Shown here one piece after another: positions 1 through 5,550 of a DNA stretch of 24,783 nt (positions are counted from its first letter, which is position 1; each line of letters opens with the position of its first letter). Both the position numbers and the translations under genes were made by a program. The DNA lies in IMG/VR virus record IMGVR_UViG_3300044998_000333, positions 1 through 24,783 of that record; one strand, written 5' to 3'. Under the pieces are notes generated by a model, which searched no databases, was not told the origin of the DNA, and was given only the letters and a program-made list of their open reading frames with translations. Origin of the DNA: a virus.

Positions 1-814
1 AGGGGGGTTGTGAGGGTTCAACCAGAAGGCCCGCCTGAGCTTCTCCCTGCGGCCTAGAATCGCTTCCAGCAGGGGGGGTAGTGTGATTGTCTAGGGGTGG
101 GGGGGGTGACGGCTCAAAACGGCTTATATCGCGCCGGGCCGCCGGGGAAATCTCTAAAGGCCGTGAGCCAGTCTGCTGAGAAGGTGCAGTTTGTTCACTC
201 TCAGACAGCGATTTTACGGTTTTTGTTTTTGAGCTTTTTGTTTTTGAGGGGTGTGTACGCTCGCCAGATGCATCGTGCTCATCCGAGCTCGAAAAATCGT
301 TGCGCGCCTTAACAATCATTTTAACTTGATTGTCCTCCTCCTCTCTGTAAGTAGTCTCTGTAGTAGTCTCTGTTAATTTAATAGTTTGTGGCGAAACCAC
401 TTCCTTGCTTGTGGTAAAACCACTTCCTTGTTTGTGGGAATCCCCCATTGTTGTTGAGACTACATTGTGTGCTTGGTTTACCGATTTGCTGTGTTGCTCC
501 AGCAATGTTTGGAGCCGCTGCGTGTCAACTCGATAGTAAAGTTTTGCGGGTATTCCTCGTCTCTCCTCAATAATCACACCGATTTGCCGCAGCGCTTTGC
601 GAGCCGTTTCCTGTTCGTAGCGGCTCAAGCCGGTTTCCTCTTCCCACTCCTCACACGTTTTGTAGAACCAGCCATCTGCGCTTGTCGTGCGCCGCTGCCA
701 GTAAATCGCCTGACTGAGCATTACTGCCGCCGTGACGCTGCCTGCTATCGTGCGAAATATGCGGTGATACGCAATCGGGCGATCCAACAACGCCATCAAA
801 TCATCCAGGTTCAT
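1..814 (-). CDS. Phage replication initiator, lambda-O/DnaD-like, N-terminal part (3-prime end outside window)
   Basis: The frame is open from an ATG at 814 to the left edge: 271 codons with no stop, so the C-terminus is missing. A GGAGG site six bases upstream fixes the start, and the gene overlaps its upstream neighbour by 14 nt. Residues 1-100 form a winged-helix-type domain with motifs common in phage replication proteins: GSVTAAVMLSQAIYW near residue 25, DGWFYKT, EETGLSRYEQETARKALRQ and GIPAKLYYRVD. Residues from about 115 on are a low-complexity Ser/Thr/Lys/Pro linker (TETT repeats, SKTKSSKTK, a run of prolines). Proteins of this type bind origin iterons and recruit the host helicase or its loader. 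The linker-coding DNA holds direct repeats that may be the origin. The initiator role is inferred from these motifs and from the neighbouring annealing protein; the missing C-terminus would decide between an O-like and a DnaD-like protein. Confidence 0.8.
   Translation of the reverse strand, partial: MNLDDLMALLDRPIAYHRIFRTIAGSVTAAVMLSQAIYWQRRTTSADGWFYKTCEEWEEETGLSRYEQETARKALRQIGVIIEERRGIPAKLYYRVDTQRLQTLLEQHSKSVNQAHNVVSTTMGDSHKQGSGFTTSKEVVSPQTIKLTETTTETTYREEEDNQVKMIVKARNDFSSSDEHDASGERTHPSKTKSSKTKTVKSLSESEQTAPSQQTGSRPLEISPAARRDISRFEPSPPPPLDNHTTPPAGSDSRPQGEAQAGLLVEPSQPP
220..248. repeat. 14-bp T-rich direct repeat, possible unwinding element
   Basis: TTTTTGTTTTTGAG occurs at 220-233 and again at 235-248 (period 15). 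The block is strongly strand-asymmetric (T-rich on the plus strand) inside otherwise GC-rich DNA. It encodes the Lys/Ser/Thr linker of the initiator. It lies on the C-terminal-coding side of the iteron-like repeats, as the AT-rich element does in the lambda origin. The unwinding role is inference. Confidence 0.45.
351..373. repeat. 11-bp direct repeat, period 12
   Basis: GTAGTCTCTGT occurs at 351-361 and 363-373. In the minus frame the 12-bp period encodes TETT twice, so it could be coding repetition. It sits directly beside the 23-bp repeats and AT-rich DNA (371-390) and may belong to the same origin region. Confidence 0.5.
394..437. repeat. Iteron-like 21-bp direct repeats with internal dyad (candidate origin)
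   Basis: Two copies of a 21-bp unit lie at 394-414 and 417-437 with period 23 and one mismatch (C versus T at unit position 15). Each unit holds a dyad, CCAC, ten bases, GTGG. A partial third copy, TTTGTGG, ends at 391. The 23-bp period is out of phase with codons, so the repetition is not explained by repeated peptide. AT-rich DNA follows on the low-coordinate side. The position within the initiator gene, after the DNA-binding domain, matches where lambda keeps its iterons. Origin function is inferred. Confidence 0.5.
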
Positions 815-1082
815 GGCTTGCCTCCAGATGTTGAGCAACAATCACAATGCGAAACGGTGCCACATAAGAGATGTGAAACTGCAATATGCCAACATCGCGC
901 AACCACACCAGATGACGAACAACCACATGCTCTGGTAGTTGCGTTTTCGCCGCTATAACGCGAACGCTAGTGTACACAACTCCATCATGCTCATTGTCGG
1001 CCAATACCAGCAGCGTTAGCCGCGCTTCCGGTAGTTCACTCATATTCGCCTTCCACGCCATCGCTGTATATTCAACACTCAC
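801..1082 (-). CDS. Small helix-turn-helix protein, phage replication/regulator type
   Basis: From a GTG at 1082 the product has 93 residues. AGGAGGTG lies four bases upstream of that GTG, the best ribosome site in the stretch. The frame stays open upstream to a GTG at 1214, with an ATG at 1163, so a longer form is possible. The core (LPEARLTLLVLADNEHDG, then a TSVRVIAAKTQLPE helix and a VVVRHLVWLRDVGIL recognition-like helix) is the winged-helix pattern seen in N-terminal domains of phage O-type replication proteins and in HTH_36-like proteins. Its stop overlaps the start of the downstream initiator gene, so the two probably work together at the origin. Fold confidence is good; exact role is unknown. 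Confidence 0.65.
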   Translation of the reverse strand: MSVEYTAMAWKANMSELPEARLTLLVLADNEHDGVVYTSVRVIAAKTQLPEHVVVRHLVWLRDVGILQFHISYVAPFRIVIVAQHLEASHEPG

Positions 1083-1213
1083 AACACACCTCCTCTCCCT
1101 GGCAACACTGTCAGGCATTTGCGTTTGCGCTTTATTTGTTTGTGGGGTATTCTGTTCATGCATTGCCTCCATCCTGCCAGAGGGGCTGCTAATAAACTCG
1201 CTCTTGGGTTGCA

Positions 1214-1253
1214 CCTGGGCGGGTTTATTTTTGCTAGTCTACTACCGCCCAGG
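1214..1253. repeat. 9-bp perfect inverted repeat in the only long gap of the early operon
   Basis: CCTGGGCGG (1214-1222) pairs perfectly with CCGCCCAGG (1245-1253) around a 22-nt loop. No T-run follows on either strand, so it is not a standard terminator. It lies in the 185-nt gap (1083-1267) between two genes of an operon whose other junctions mostly overlap. It could be an RNA structure or a protein site. Apart from it and the possible upstream extension of the next gene, I see nothing else in the gap. Confidence 0.5.
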
Positions 1254-1267
1254 CCGCATGTAAACGC

Positions 1268-1630
1268 TCAAAATAGCGCCTCCTGCTCAGCGTTGTGCTG
1301 CAACCCCCAGCGAATAGCTCGAGCCGCTCTATAGGCTTCCAGTCGTTCCAACGCGGAACGAACGTAGCTCTCTGTAAAAGCGATAATGCGGTCGGCTTGA
1401 GTAACGTCCTGAGCCATCACATATCGCTGCGTCTGCGGGTCGAAGCCGACTACCTGCGGCTTTCCATTTGGCATCGTTGGCTGCGCTGCGAGTTTAGCGC
1501 ACAACTCTACCGCGTCGCGCATCTCGCGGTCGTTCACACCCAGGGCATCCGTCAGCGCACCCCGACTCATGCCCTCACACCTATCCGCCAGCAGCCGATA
1601 CACCAGACGAGCCAGCTCAAGCTTATCCAT
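1268..1630 (-). CDS. Winged-helix DNA-binding-like protein, 120 aa
   Basis: The start at 1630 is set by GGAGG six bases upstream and an 8-nt overlap with the preceding gene. Residues 18-55 (MSRGALTDALGVNDREMRDA) look like a helix-turn-helix in which the family motif 'sDReiRea' is visible. Residues 56-75 fit a beta wing (a GFDPQTQRYVMAQD segment), followed by a long C-terminal helix (residues 78-112). Small proteins of this shape are common in phage replication or regulatory modules. Its neighbours are replication and recombination genes, so a role in DNA replication or early control is likely. I do not recognise a named family. Confidence 0.6.
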   Translation of the reverse strand: MDKLELARLVYRLLADRCEGMSRGALTDALGVNDREMRDAVELCAKLAAQPTMPNGKPQVVGFDPQTQRYVMAQDVTQADRIIAFTESYVRSALERLEAYRAARAIRWGLQHNAEQEALF

Positions 1631-2264
1631 TATTAGCCTCCAGGTTGAGCATTTGCCGCATTTGCAAACCGAGCTTGTGGTATGCGTAGCGAAAAGCCGC
1701 AAGCGGATCGCGCTCCTGTTCCATCGCCTCATCAACCGCGTTGTAGAACATGCTGGCTACGTTCTCGTATGCCACCACCAGCGCAAACACGTAGGCATAA
1801 GCAGCGTAGTGTTTACGCTCGTAGTCATAGCACACCATCAGCGGTGTTGCAATGCCTTCGTGCTGGTCGGTCATGTAACGCTGAAGCACCCCACTAGCTT
1901 CCAGCTCAACACAACGAATATCTACTCCCCCGCGCACCGCCATTACCGGAACCTGCAGTGCAGCACGTAGTTCGTTGATTTTGTCGTGTGCTTCTTTATA
2001 CCATTCAGGAGTAAAATCCGGCTGCACACCTGCCTTTTTGAGCCGTTCAACCAGCGCAACCTCCGCGAATATATCAGCATAATCGCCATTTACCCGCGGC
2101 GTTTTTACGCGAATATCGCGCTCCTGCAACCTGTAAACCCACGACAGTTCATCAGTATGCTCCATACGGCACACATAATGCTCGTCGTAGCCGTGAAAAC
2201 GCAGAACGTCACCGCGTTTATATGGTTCGTGCAAATCGTGGTATAGTGTTTTTGTAGTTCGCAT
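1623..2264 (-). CDS. Unknown early phage protein, 213 aa
   Basis: It starts at an ATG preceded by AGGAGGAATC, a site shared exactly with two other genes of this operon. I do not recognise a family. The sequence is soluble and acidic, without membrane segments. The N-terminus (HEPYKRGDVLRFHGYDEHYV) looks beta-rich, like a small SH3-like barrel. The middle is helical (FAEVALVERLKKAG), and the C-terminal third has a hydrophobic/aromatic helical stretch (YAAYAYVFALVVAYENVA). It lies just downstream of the annealing-protein gene, separated by a perfect hairpin. Possible roles include a recombination or replication accessory factor, but the sequence gives no direct proof. Confidence 0.65.
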   Translation of the reverse strand: MRTTKTLYHDLHEPYKRGDVLRFHGYDEHYVCRMEHTDELSWVYRLQERDIRVKTPRVNGDYADIFAEVALVERLKKAGVQPDFTPEWYKEAHDKINELRAALQVPVMAVRGGVDIRCVELEASGVLQRYMTDQHEGIATPLMVCYDYERKHYAAYAYVFALVVAYENVASMFYNAVDEAMEQERDPLAAFRYAYHKLGLQMRQMLNLEANNG

Positions 2265-2276
2265 GATTCCTCCTGA

Positions 2277-2299
2277 GGGGCCGCCTCATCAGCGGCCCC
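2277..2299 (-). promoter_or_regulatory. Intercistronic hairpin between annealing-protein gene and next gene
   Basis: On the minus strand, GGGGCCGC and GCGGCCCC form a perfect 8-bp stem around a 7-nt loop. It begins just after the annealing-protein stop and ends three bases before the AGGAGG of the next gene. There is no T-run, so it is probably an mRNA-stability or translation-tuning element and not a rho-independent terminator. Confidence 0.55.
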
Positions 2300-2306
2300 G
2301 CCCTGT

Positions 2307-3236
2307 TTACTGCACCTGCTGCAGTGCGATGTAATCAGCCATCAGTTCCGCAGGCCCGTCGCCGTTCAGCACGCCCGCCGCATACGCCTCAAAGAACTCG
2401 AGCATGTTCACATTGCCCTTCGCCTGTGCCAGTGTGTGCAGCTCGTCAAAAAAGCGCTTGGCAAGCTTTGCTTCGTCATCGCTCAGCGTTTTGCGGCTCT
2501 CGATTTGGCGCTTAAAAAAAGTGCTCAGCACCGCCAGCGCCAGATCGCGCTGTTTCTCGTTGAGCCCGCAGTCATCCATACTGCGAGCCAGCGCCACAAC
2601 CGCGCCGCTGGGCTTGGTTTTGTCGGGTTTAGTGCTGGTTTGCGGAGGCTGTTCTGGCTGAGGTGTGGCTTCTACTATCTCTACCTGTGCGTTTTGTGCA
2701 GGCTCGCCCGTTTTCTGCGATAAAATCTCGCCAGTCTCCGGATCAACCACCACAGGCCGAGCGCCTGGGATAGAGTCCACCTCAGACTCATCTGTCCAGC
2801 CCAGGCCCACAATCGAAAGCGTCACACGGCGCTTGGCTTTGGTCTCCGCTTTCATGATGGCATTTGCCGCCGCCTCGCCCTGCAAGCCCTTAATGCTCAC
2901 CGCGCCTACCGCCTCATCCTGCCTGCCATCCACATTCGAGGCTCGAGCCGTTACCACATACAACCCGAGCGACTCAATCAGCTCACGAGCCACAATGTGC
3001 ACGCTAATCCCGTGAATGCGACGAAGCTGATCCGTAGCGTCTTTTTTGGTATACAGCGTCAACCGGCCATTAAGCGTGATGTAGTCGAACGGCTTCGTCA
3101 GCGGGTTCAGGCCCAGCGACTCGCATACCTGCCGGTAGTACAGCACCCGCTCCGCCGGTGCCAGCTTGGACAAATCGCCCTGGATGACGACTTTTTCGAC
3201 GATTTCCGCATGATTACGTACCTGGATTTCGCTCAT
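2307..3236 (-). CDS. Putative single-strand annealing recombinase (RecT/Bet-like)
   Basis: 309 residues, start fixed by AGGAGGAATC before the ATG. The N-terminal 150 residues hold RecT/Bet-type features: an ERVLYYRQVCESLGLNPLTK segment near 28-47 (Bet proteins have a comparable 'GLNPF' loop), a LNGRLTLYTKKDATDQLRRI segment, and KAETKAKRRVTLSIVGLG near 127-145, followed by acidic DESEV. Such proteins coat and anneal complementary single strands during phage recombination and replication. A Pro/Gln/Thr-rich linker (residues 165-205) joins a helical C-terminal domain (210-309), which may bind partners such as host SSB. No exonuclease partner is visible in the window. The family assignment rests on motif resemblance; a different annealing superfamily is possible. 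Confidence 0.6.
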   Translation of the reverse strand: MSEIQVRNHAEIVEKVVIQGDLSKLAPAERVLYYRQVCESLGLNPLTKPFDYITLNGRLTLYTKKDATDQLRRIHGISVHIVARELIESLGLYVVTARASNVDGRQDEAVGAVSIKGLQGEAAANAIMKAETKAKRRVTLSIVGLGWTDESEVDSIPGARPVVVDPETGEILSQKTGEPAQNAQVEIVEATPQPEQPPQTSTKPDKTKPSGAVVALARSMDDCGLNEKQRDLALAVLSTFFKRQIESRKTLSDDEAKLAKRFFDELHTLAQAKGNVNMLEFFEAYAAGVLNGDGPAELMADYIALQQVQ

Positions 3237-3247
3237 GATTCCTCCTT

Positions 3248-3514
3248 TTACGGCCTGTATGTGCCATCCCCAGAGTTGAGAGCCTCGCTCAGAAAATCTG
3301 GCGCTTCACGCTCCTGCAATGCCTGCTGCAACGTTTTGAGCACCGCACGCAGAGCGCGATAGCTGCGCTCTGCATCACTGCTACGCATTTTGCCAGAAGC
3401 CACCCAGCGCGGATACGCATTTTCACGCAACGCCAGTTCGCGCTTCACTTCTGCGATTTGCTCCTCGAGGCTAACCAGCTCATCTGGGAGCGCCTGCAGC
3501 TCTTGCTTAGTCAT
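3248..3514 (-). CDS. Small coiled-coil protein, 88 aa, unknown
   Basis: The start at 3514 has GGAGGTAGGCG upstream and overlaps the previous gene by 8 nt. The product is almost wholly helical and charged, with heptad-like spacing (ELVSLEEQIAEVKRELALRE, then ALRAVLKTLQQALQEREA). It ends 11 nt before the annealing-protein start, and its 3-prime end abuts that gene's ribosome site. No family recognised; its place directly ahead of the recombinase suggests an accessory role. Confidence 0.65.
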   Translation of the reverse strand: MTKQELQALPDELVSLEEQIAEVKRELALRENAYPRWVASGKMRSSDAERSYRALRAVLKTLQQALQEREAPDFLSEALNSGDGTYRP

Positions 3515-3710
3515 CGCCTACCTCCACCATCAACCGCAGCAAAATAGCACGATGCATCTCGTGCTTTTCTGCCAGATACTCGAGCTGCTTTTTGGCCCAG
3601 CGTGCTGCGCTTTTATCGCCAAGCGAGACTAACTGCTGCGCCTCATTCAGCACAGCAGCAGCCTCGAGCCGCACGGGGCCAGGCAGCCGCGCCAGCCAGC
3701 GATTAGCCAT
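3507..3710 (-). CDS. Small helical early protein, 67 aa, unknown
   Basis: The ATG at 3710 is preceded by AGGAGG at five-base spacing. Longer in-frame starts exist but lack such a site and run deeper into the upstream gene, so 3710 is preferred (8-nt overlap). The product is basic and helical (VRLEAAAVLNEAQQLVSLG, AARWAKKQLEYLAEKH) with no membrane segment or metal-binding residues. No family recognised. Confidence 0.6.
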   Translation of the reverse strand: MANRWLARLPGPVRLEAAAVLNEAQQLVSLGDKSAARWAKKQLEYLAEKHEMHRAILLRLMVEVGDD

Positions 3711-4143
3711 GCGACCTCCTGGGCCAGCGCACCACATCCTGCACAAGCCCCTGATAGCAGCAGCACGCACCGGCGTTGTGGCGCTCGTAGTATTGCTCGA
3801 TGTGCTCCGCTAGGCTGCGTGCCAGCGCCATCGAGCGCTCGTGCAACTGGATGAGCCTGTCTACCAGGCTGTTCTGCGCCCGCCAGGCGGCCAGGGCTTT
3901 CCGCTCGTGCTCGGGGTAGGCGTACACCTCAAGGTTGCCTGTCCCGTCGCACACGTGGCAGTACACGTGCTGTGGTGGCGGGTTGTCGTAGTCATAGCCG
4001 CGCTCCGCCCAGAACACCGCCACCGCTTCCTCGTCCCAAAGCCGCCCTGCCCGCCAGGCTTCGTCAAGCGCCTGGTACAGGGGGTGCTCCCATTGCCCCT
4101 TGCCGCCACACGCAGGGCAGTCAACGAGCGTCATGATTCGCAT
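3703..4143 (-). CDS. DnaJ-type zinc-finger-like phage protein
   Basis: 146 residues from an ATG at 4143 with GGGAGGTAAAAG directly upstream; it overlaps the preceding gene by 23 nt. Two CxxCxGxG motifs are visible: CPACGGKG at residues 9-16 and CHVCDGTG near 62-69. Paired, they form the zinc site of the DnaJ central domain, here separated by an insert of about 45 residues rich in aromatics (FWAERGYDYDNPPPQ). The C-terminal half is helical and ends with a CCCY cluster. There is no J domain, so it is not a DnaJ co-chaperone. Binding of nucleic acid or protein through the zinc site is the likely role, by inference. Confidence 0.65.
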   Translation of the reverse strand: MRIMTLVDCPACGGKGQWEHPLYQALDEAWRAGRLWDEEAVAVFWAERGYDYDNPPPQHVYCHVCDGTGNLEVYAYPEHERKALAAWRAQNSLVDRLIQLHERSMALARSLAEHIEQYYERHNAGACCCYQGLVQDVVRWPRRSHG

Positions 4144-4324
4144 CTTTTACCTCCCGCAACCGCCCGTCGCACTCCACATCGCACCAGGTGCCATGCTCAT
4201 ACACCCAGGCATATGTGTACCGCTGGCCGCACGCAATGCACTCAAACGTGCGGTGTGCGTTTGCCGCCAGTGCCGCCCGCCTGCGCCGTTCCAAGCGCTC
4301 CTCAAAATCTTTATCCTCAATCAT
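4121..4324 (-). CDS. Small zinc-ribbon-like protein, 67 aa
   Basis: Starts at 4324 with the repeated AGGAGGAATC site and overlaps its upstream neighbour by ATGA. After a charged helix (residues 1-25, EERLERRRRAALAANAHR) comes a four-cysteine pattern, CxxC at 29-32 and CDVEC near 48-52, separated by an aromatic beta stretch (YTYAWVYEHGTW). This is a plausible treble-clef or ribbon zinc site. It is the first of two adjacent Cys-rich genes. Function unknown; DNA or RNA binding is possible. Confidence 0.6.
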   Translation of the reverse strand: MIEDKDFEERLERRRRAALAANAHRTFECIACGQRYTYAWVYEHGTWCDVECDGRLREVKDANHDAR

Positions 4325-4620
4325 GATTCCTCCTGCGGCCAGGCCAAATGCGGCCAGTAGACGATTACGTCTAGCCCAAGGTTGTCAACACGAGCACTAA
4401 TCAACAAATCCGATATAGCATCGCACGCATCAAGTGCATCCGTCTCAATATCTGCGATGCACGCCGACAGCGCCTCGATTGCATCCGCACAAGCCTTCAG
4501 GATTGTATCGTCTACAATCCCCACGCAGAGTTTGCCGTTCATCCCGCGCCCCGAATATGCACGCGCATTATCGTGGCCTGCCAGCGCTTTTGCTATAACT
4601 ATCCGCCTATCCATGTTCAT
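4321..4620 (-). CDS. Unknown early protein, 99 aa
   Basis: Two in-frame ATGs (4620 and 4614) follow an AGGAGGAA site; 4620 has the shorter spacing and is chosen, though 4614 is possible. It overlaps the end of the HTH gene by 14 nt. The centre is a long Ala/Asp-rich helical repeat-like stretch (LKACADAIEALSACIADIE, then DACDAISDLLISARV), and the C-terminus is a hydrophobic strand ending in acidic residues. There are four cysteines but no metal-binding spacing. No family recognised. Confidence 0.55.
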   Translation of the reverse strand: MNMDRRIVIAKALAGHDNARAYSGRGMNGKLCVGIVDDTILKACADAIEALSACIADIETDALDACDAISDLLISARVDNLGLDVIVYWPHLAWPQEES

Positions 4621-4804
4621 GTTTCCTCCTTGCCCGTGGAGCCTGCCCTTCCCGCGCCAGCCGCTCCACAAACTCACGCGGTATGCGCCAGCGCCCGGCC
4701 AGAAAAATCGCAGGAATCTCGCCGCGCTTAATCATATTGAGCACGCTCTGCCGCGAGATTCCCAGCATTTTCGCTGCCTGATTTGTATTTATGCGCTGTT
4801 GCAT
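4607..4804 (-). CDS. Excisionase/MerR-type helix-turn-helix protein (HTH_17-like)
   Basis: From the ATG at 4804 the product has 65 residues. It holds the full HTH_17/excisionase pattern: INTNQAAKMLGISRQSVLNM (helix-turn-helix) followed by the wing KRGEIPAIFLAGRWRIPREF and a basic tail RARRKHEHG. Longer in-frame starts at 4825 and 4879 exist. None of the three has a clear ribosome site, so the start is uncertain, and a leaderless or weakly translated form is possible. As first gene of the leftward operon, next to the divergent promoter, it is a good candidate for an early regulator. It could also be an excisionase, but no integrase is in the window. Confidence 0.75.
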   Translation of the reverse strand: MQQRINTNQAAKMLGISRQSVLNMIKRGEIPAIFLAGRWRIPREFVERLAREGQAPRARRKHEHG

Positions 4805-4833
4805 AAGTACAGTCTGAGAGCGCATTAGTGCTT

Positions 4834-4856
4834 TGTCAATATGTACAGTGTTGACA
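4834..4856. promoter_or_regulatory. Inverted repeat TGTCAA/TTGACA in the divergent control region
   Basis: TGTCAA (4834-4839) and TTGACA (4851-4856) form a perfect 6-bp dyad with 11 bp between. The right arm is the -35 box of the rightward promoter. A GTACAGT direct repeat also occurs at 4807-4813 and 4843-4849. The site could be an operator for the adjacent HTH protein, or two opposed -35 boxes. The leftward direction lacks a convincing -10 at standard spacing. Confidence 0.4.
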
Positions 4857-4879
4857 GATGAGCTAATGTGTGCTAACAT
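4851..4879 (+). promoter_or_regulatory. Sigma70-type promoter of the rightward operon
   Basis: A perfect -35 TTGACA (4851-4856), a 17-bp spacer and -10 TAACAT (4874-4879, four of six consensus bases) are followed 40 bp later by the first ORF. The predicted transcript start is near 4886. It overlaps the dyad that may be an operator. Confidence 0.7.
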
Positions 4880-4884
4880 GAGTA

Positions 4885-4908
4885 TGTAGCCAGATAGGAC
4901 AGGCTACA
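4885..4908 (+). promoter_or_regulatory. 5-prime leader hairpin abutting the ribosome site
   Basis: TGTAGCC (4885-4891) pairs with GGCTACA (4902-4908), a 7-bp perfect stem with a 10-nt loop. It lies at the predicted transcript start and touches the AGGAGG ribosome site at 4908-4913. It could protect the mRNA 5-prime end, tune translation, or be a DNA operator. Confidence 0.45.
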
Positions 4909-4918
4909 GGAGGACACA

Positions 4919-5242
4919 ATGAGGACTGCATATAACAACACCACCGTAACCATCGAGAGCAACAATCACCGTGGCCGCGCCTGGATTGCAGAGATTACCG
5001 GGCTTGATGCCAAGTATGGCCTGGCACGCACGTTTGTGCCCAAACGTGACGTGACCAGCGCGCGCAGCAATGTGTATCGCGACAACGAGTGGGTGCTCGA
5101 TCTCACAGACGGTACCATCTACGAGTATCGTGATATAGATGCCAGTAGTGGTGGTGGTGACAGCGGGTACTGGCAAGTCCAGCAGGGTCAGCTTGTTGAG
5201 CTGAGCAAGGCCGAAGTTGTCGAGGAGTTGCGTAAGCGCTAA
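4919..5242 (+). CDS. Unknown protein, first gene of the rightward operon, 107 aa
   Basis: The ATG at 4919 follows AGGAGG at standard spacing and the leader hairpin. The sequence looks beta-rich for residues 1-75: TTVTIESNNHRGRAWIAEIT, then RTFVPKRDV and WVLDLTDGTIYEYRDID, a pattern that fits a small barrel. A Gly-rich loop follows, then a C-terminal charged helix (SKAEVVEELRKR). No signal peptide, membrane segment or catalytic motif is visible. It is transcribed opposite to everything else and divergent from the HTH gene, the usual place for a lysis/lysogeny or host-takeover protein, but function is not established. Confidence 0.7.
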   Translation: MRTAYNNTTVTIESNNHRGRAWIAEITGLDAKYGLARTFVPKRDVTSARSNVYRDNEWVLDLTDGTIYEYRDIDASSGGGDSGYWQVQQGQLVELSKAEVVEELRKR

Positions 5243-5256
5243 ACCCCCTCACCCCC

Positions 5257-5278
5257 GCCCGCCGGGGTAATGGCGGGC
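5257..5278 (+). promoter_or_regulatory. Intergenic GC-rich hairpin
   Basis: GCCCGCC (5257-5263) and GGCGGGC (5272-5278) form a 7-bp perfect stem with an 8-nt loop in the 44-nt gap before the next start. No T-run follows. The next gene lacks a clear ribosome site, so the hairpin may influence its translation or mark an mRNA-processing point. Confidence 0.4.
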
Positions 5279-5286
5279 CTCATCCT

Positions 5287-5526
5287 ATGCCCACACCCAA
5301 TGCCAACGCAGTCCGCAAGTACCGCCAGCGCCAGCAGGAGCGCGCCGAGGCCTACCGCAGGATGTTGGATGTCCTTGCCATAAGCCTCGAGCGTATCCGC
5401 GTGCGGGGCTACGCTGGCAAAGGCGAGCTCGAGCTGCTCGAGCAGTTGGCTCTAGCAGCAGGCGAGCCTCGGCTTATAGCTCAGGCCCAGCAGTTGTTGG
5501 GCCACAAATCCGTCTCCGGCGGGTAA
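5287..5526 (+). CDS. Small basic helical protein, 79 aa, unknown
   Basis: ATG at 5287; the ribosome site is weak and the start lies nine bases after a hairpin. The product is helical and rich in Arg/Gln/Glu (VRKYRQRQQERAEAYRRML), with a second helix pair (KGELELLEQLALAAGEPR, LIAQAQQLLG). It has no membrane segment. Codon-frame quality and location between two genes with good ribosome sites support it. The basic N-terminus might bind nucleic acid. No family recognised. Confidence 0.55.
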   Translation: MPTPNANAVRKYRQRQQERAEAYRRMLDVLAISLERIRVRGYAGKGELELLEQLALAAGEPRLIAQAQQLLGHKSVSGG

Positions 5527-5550
5527 TCCGGGGCAACCTCAGGAGGGTCT

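Noticed and set aside
467-958. 163-codon plus-strand open frame
   Set aside because: Lies opposite the replication initiator and the HTH gene, which have strong ribosome sites and motifs.
4804-4839. Leftward promoter starting at TTGACA 4839-4834
   Set aside because: No acceptable -10 at 16-18 bp spacing (CAGACT matches only three of six), so it was not called as a promoter.
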